Source: Megachile rotundata (Eukaryota; Arthropoda; Insecta; Hymenoptera; Megachilidae). From it: a DNA stretch of 64,000 nt. The notes under the pieces are model-generated. The model was not told where the DNA came from, searched no databases, and saw nothing but the letters and a program-made list of their open reading frames with translations. Both the position numbers and the translations under genes were made by a program. The first letter of the stretch is position 1. Every line of letters begins with the position of its first letter. The stretch spans positions 806,001-870,000 of the forward strand of contig NW_027473314.1 of assembly GCF_050947335.1 (NCBI RefSeq), in the 5' to 3' direction. This document shows, one piece after another, positions 59,301 through 64,000 of this stretch.

Positions 59301-61250
59301 TACAATCACAATCATACAATCGCAATCATACAATCACAATAATGCAGAAACAATCATACAACCTTAATTATACAACCACAATCATACGATCACAATCATA
59401 CAATCACAATCATACAATCACAATCATACAATCACAATCATACAATCATAATCATACAATCACAATCATACAATCACAATCATGCAGTCACAATCATACA
59501 ATCGCAATCACACAACCACAATCTTACAATCACAATCATACGATCACAATCATACGATCACAATCATACCATCACAATCATACAATCACAATCATACAAT
59601 CACAATCATACAATCACAAGCATACGATCACAATCATACAATCACAATCATTCAATCACAATCTCACAATCACAATCATACAGTCACAATCATACAGTCA
59701 CAATCATAGAATCACAATCACACAATCACAATCATACAATCAAAATCATACAATCACAATCACAATCACAATCATACAATCACAATCATACAATCATAAT
59801 CATACAATCACAATCATACAATGACAATCATACAATCACAATCATACAGTCACAGTCATACAATCGCAATCACACAATCACAATCTTACAATCACAATCA
59901 TACAATCACAATCATACAATCACAATCATACAATCACAATCATAGAATCACAATCATACAATCACAATCATACAATCACAATCATACAATCGCAATAAAA
60001 GAATCACAATCATACAATCACAATCATACAATCACAATCATACAATAGCAATCATACAATCCCAATCAAACAATCACAATCATAGAATCACAATCATACA
60101 ATCACAATCATACAATCACAATCAAGCAATCACAATCATACAATCACAATCATACAATCACAATCATAAAATCAAAATCATACAATCACAATCACACAAT
60201 CACAATCATACAATCACAATCATACAATCACTATCATACAATCACAATCATACAATCACAATCATACAATCACAATCATACAATCACAATCATACAATCA
60301 CAATCATACAATCACAATCATACAATCACAATCATACAATCACAATCACACAATCACAATCATACAATCACAATCATACAATCACAATCAAACAATCACA
60401 ATCATACAATCGCAAACATACAATCACAATCATACAATCACAATCATACAATCACAATCATTCAATCACAATCAAAGAATCACAATCATACGATCACAAT
60501 CATACAATCACAATCATACAATCACAATCATAGAATCACAATCATACAATCACACTCGTACAATCACAATCATACAATCGCAATCATACAATCGCAATCA
60601 AAGAATCACAATCATACGATCACAATCATACAGTCACAATCATACAATCACAATCATACAATCGCAATCATACAATCACAATCATACAGAAACAATCATA
60701 CAACCTTAATTATACAACCACAATCATACGATCACAATCATACAATCACAATCATACAATCACAATCATACTATCACAATCATACAATCACAATCATACA
60801 ATCACAATCATACAATCACAATCATACAATGACAATCATACAATCACAATCAAAGAATCACAATCATACAATCACAATCATACAATCACAATCATACAAT
60901 CACAATCATACAATCGCAATCATACAATCACAATCATACAGAAACAATCATACAACCTTAATTATACAACCACAATCATACGATCACAATCATACAATCA
61001 CAATCATACGATCACAATCATACAATCACAATCATACAATCACAATCATACAATCACAATCATACAATCACAATCATACAATCACAATCATACAATCATA
61101 ATCATACAATCACAATCATACAAGGACAATCATACAATCACAATCATGCAGTCACAATCATACAATCGCAATCACACAACCACAATCATACAATCACAGT
61201 CATACAATCACAATCATACAATCACAATCATACAATCACAATCATACAAT
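59301..61250 (+). repeat. Copy of 36.5-38.3 kb (H2-type)
   Basis: Module K (59342, preceded by a private caataatgc, and 59482), the expanded hexamer site, tcgcaataaaag, caagcaatc, cacactcgt (about 60554), module E twice and module B (61146). Positions 60829 and 61146 pair with 37889 and 38206 at offset 22940. No gene. Confidence 0.87.
59750..59775 (+). repeat. Double hexamer insertion (26-bp unit)
   Basis: Four ACAATC hexamers plus AT: a type II site with one further hexamer. It is the only +12 event in the window. Confidence 0.94.
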
Positions 61251-62810
61251 CACAATTATACAATCACAGTCATACGATCACAATCATACAATCACAATCA
61301 TACAATCACAATCATACTATCACAATCATACAATCACAATCATACAATCACAATCATACAATCACAATCATACAATGACAATCATACAATCACAATCAAA
61401 GAATCACAATCATACAATCACAATCATACAATCACAATCATACAATCACAATCATACAATCGCAATCATACAATCACAATCATACAGAAACAATCATACA
61501 ACCTTAATTATACAACCACAATCATACTATCACAATCATACAATCACAATCATACAATCACAATCATACAATAGCAATCATACAATCACAGTCAAACAAT
61601 CACAATCATAGAATCACAATCATACAATCACAATCATACAATCACAATCATACAATCACAATCATACAATCACAATCATACAATCACAATCATACAATCA
61701 CAATCATTCAATCACAATCATACAATAGCAATCATACAATCACAGTCAAACAATCACAATCATAGAATCACAATCATACAATCACAATCATACAATCACA
61801 ATCATACAATCACAATCACACAATCACAATCATACAATCACAATCATACAATCACAATCATACAATCACAATCATACAATCACAATCATACAATCACAAT
61901 TATACAATCACAATCATACAATCACAATCATACAATCACAATCATACAATCGCAATCATACAATCACAATCACACAATCACAATCATACAATCACAATCA
62001 TACAATCACAGTCATACAATCACAATCATACAATCACAATCATACAATCACAATCATACAATCACAATCATACAATCACAATTATACAATCACAGTCATA
62101 CGATCACAATCATACGATCACAATCATACAATCGCAATCATACAATCACAATCATACAGAAACAATCATACAACCTTAATTATACAACCACAATCATACG
62201 ATCACAATCATACAATCACAATCATACGATCACAATCATACAATCACAATCATACAATCACAATCATACAATCACAATCATACAATCACAATCATACAAT
62301 CACAATTATACAATCACAGTCATACGATCACAATCATACGATCACAATCATACAATCACAATCATACAATCACAATCATACAATCACAATCATACAATCA
62401 CAATCATACAATAGCAATCATACAATCACAGTCAAACAATCACAATCATAGAATCACAATCATACAATCACAATCATACAATCACAATCATACAATCACA
62501 ATCATACAATCACAATCATACAATCACAATCATACAATCACAATCATTCAATCACAATCATACAATAGCAATCATACAATCACAGTCAAACAATCACAAT
62601 CATAGAATCACAATCATACAATCACAATCATACAATCACAATCATACAATCACAATCACACAATCACAATCATACAATCACAATCATACAATCACAATCA
62701 TACAATCACAATCATACAATCACAATCATACAATCACAATTATACAATCACAATCATACAATCACAATCATACAATCACAATCATACAATCGCAATCATA
62801 CAATCACAAT
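61251..62810 (+). repeat. 840-bp tandem duplication of an S-module segment
   Basis: 61529-61972 and 62369-62812 match base for base over 444 bp (offset 840, 60 monomers), including paired S modules (about 61570 and 61724 against 62408 and 62565), cattcaatc, cacacaatc and acaattat. Between the copies are cacagtc variants and module E. An extra E-bearing stretch with tactatc lies at 61375-61530. No gene. Confidence 0.9.
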
Positions 62811-64000
62811 CATACAGAAACAATCATACAACCTTAATTATACAACCACAATCATACGATCACAATCATACAATCACAATCATACAATCACAATCATACA
62901 ATCACAATCATACAATCACAATCATACAATCACAATCATACAATCACAATCATACAATCATAATCATACAATCACAATCATACAAGGACAATCATACAAT
63001 CACAATCATGCAGTCACAATCATACAATCGCAATCACACAACCACAATCATACAATCACAGTCATACAATCACAATCATACAATCACAATCATACAATCA
63101 CAATCATACAATCACAATCATACAATCACAATCATACAATCACTGTCATACAATCACAATCATACAATCACAGTCATACAATCACAATCATACAGTCACA
63201 ATCATACAATCACAATCATACAATCACAATCATACAATCGCAATCAAAGAATCACAATCATACGATCACAATCATACAATCACAATCATACAATCGCAAT
63301 CATACAATCGCAATCATACAATCACAATCATACAGAAACAATCATACAACCTAAATTATACAACCACAATCATACGATCACAATCATACAATCACAATCA
63401 TACAATCACAATCAAAGAATCACAATCATACAATCACAATCATACAATCACAATCATACAATCACAATCATACAATCGCAATCATACAATCACAATCATA
63501 CAGAAACAATCATACAACCTTAATTATACAACCACAATCATACGATCACAATCATACAATCACAATCATACGATCACAATCATACAATCACAATCATACA
63601 ATCACAATCATACAATCACAATCATACAATCACAATCATACAATCACAATCATACAATCATAATCATACAATCACAATCATACAAGGACAATCATACAAT
63701 CACAATCATGCAGTCACAATCATACAATCGCAATCACACAACCACAATCATACAATCACAGTCATACAATCACAATCATACAATCACAATCATACAATCA
63801 CAATCATACAATCACAATTATACAATCACAGTCATACGATCACAATCATACGATCACAATCATACAATCACAATCATACAATCACAATCATACAATCACA
63901 ATCATACAATCACAATCATACAATAGCAATCATACAATCACAGTCAAACAATCACAATCATAGAATCACAATCATACAATCACAATCATACAATCACAAT
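62811..64000 (+). repeat. Copy of 56.26-57.45 kb
   Basis: Modules E and B at 63008 and 63708 pair with 56458 and 57158 (offset 6550, that is 466 monomers plus 26 bp from the 26-bp unit between them). tcactgtcatac near 63143, the acaacctaaattat E module near 63351 and an S module near 63922 are shared. The array continues past the right edge. No gene. Confidence 0.89.

Larger units (their letters stand above)
1..64000 (+). repeat. 14-bp satellite array spanning the whole window
   Basis: Head-to-tail monomers of consensus acaatcacaatcat (ACAATC + ACAATC + AT) fill the window on one strand without inversion or unique sequence. The first full monomer starts at base 14. Subtracting the 17 hexamer insertions (108 bp in all) leaves every checked monomer start, including 602, 2002, 7558, 14152, 21640, 43010, 59750 and 63990, in the same 14-bp register. 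Consensus GC is 4/14 and the + strand lacks G apart from variants. Most variant monomers are single substitutions, and transitions are common. Nothing resembling a promoter, RNA gene or mobile element was seen. It is best described as eukaryotic satellite or giant minisatellite DNA; the species and chromosomal location cannot be read from the sequence. Confidence 0.98.

Noticed and set aside
1..64000. CRISPR array
   Set aside because: Repeats are directly adjacent 14-mers with no unique spacers of constant length, and no cas genes are present.
1..64000. Telomeric repeat (one strand is T/G-rich)
   Set aside because: The - strand unit atgattgtgattgt has no run of two or more G and is not a known telomere unit, and the array has higher-order structure throughout rather than terminal degeneration.
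1..64000. G-quadruplex or i-motif potential
   Set aside because: The consensus has no GG or CC; G and C occur singly, so neither structure is expected.
1..64000. Transposable element or viral insertion inside the array
   Set aside because: No interruption of the 14-bp register other than hexamer insertions, and no terminal repeats, target-site duplications or coding domains were seen.
1..64000. Inverted segments or palindromes
   Set aside because: The G-free strand stays the + strand throughout; an inverted block would appear as a T/G-rich stretch and none is present.
1..64000. Assigning a species or chromosome (for example centromere)
   Set aside because: The sequence contains no taxonomic marker, and I do not recognise this monomer with enough certainty; a repeat-database search would be needed.

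Overview
This window is one uninterrupted block of tandem-repeat (satellite-type) DNA. I find no gene, RNA gene, transposon, CRISPR array or unique-sequence island in it. The monomer is 14 bp, acaatcacaatcat on the + strand: two copies of the hexamer ACAATC plus AT. About 4,560 monomers run head to tail in one orientation from the first base to the last, so both ends of the array lie outside the window. The + strand consensus contains no G (7 A, 4 C, 3 T). All G, and therefore all CpG, comes from scattered variant monomers. A pure array over 64 kb with multi-kilobase nested duplications points to a eukaryotic nuclear genome (heterochromatin-like or a giant minisatellite). I cannot name the species.

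The monomer register is very strict. I checked it at about ten positions across the window. The 14-bp phase is disturbed only by 17 insertions of extra hexamers (sixteen of +6 bp, one of +12 bp), and these account exactly for the whole length. Variant monomers are not random: they form recurring modules that can be used as bar codes. Module B carries acaagg and then atgcagtc (36 copies). Module K carries atgcagaaac followed 140 bp later by atgcagtc (11 copies). Module C carries ataacgatcatcc (about 37 copies). Module E carries acaaccttaattat. Module S carries acaatagc and cagtcaaac (about 24 copies).

These bar codes show higher-order structure. (1) 0.9-2.9 kb is repeated at 6.4-8.4 kb. (2) A unit of about 2.34 kb occurs twice in tandem (9351-14012), again partly and then fully at 17.5-21.5 kb, and once at 45.76-48.04 kb. 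(3) The 3.4-kb segment after it (14.0-17.5 kb) recurs at 21.5-25.0 and 48.0-51.5 kb. (4) A block of about 8.5 kb (23.2-31.7 kb) is duplicated in tandem at 32.2-40.5 kb. (5) 44.4-51.5 kb is a copy of 8.45-17.5 kb lacking one 2.34-kb unit. (6) 51.5-64 kb is a mosaic of copies of 25-31, 36-43 and 54-57 kb. The pattern fits repeated unequal exchange or segmental amplification inside a satellite.

The many long + strand open frames are a by-product of the repeat. The consensus has no stop in any + frame and, because 14 is not a multiple of 3, all three frames give the same 14-residue peptide QSQSYNHNHTITII. I therefore annotate none as genes. Boundaries of higher-order segments were read by eye from diagnostic variants and are good to roughly 14-100 bp unless exact offsets are stated.
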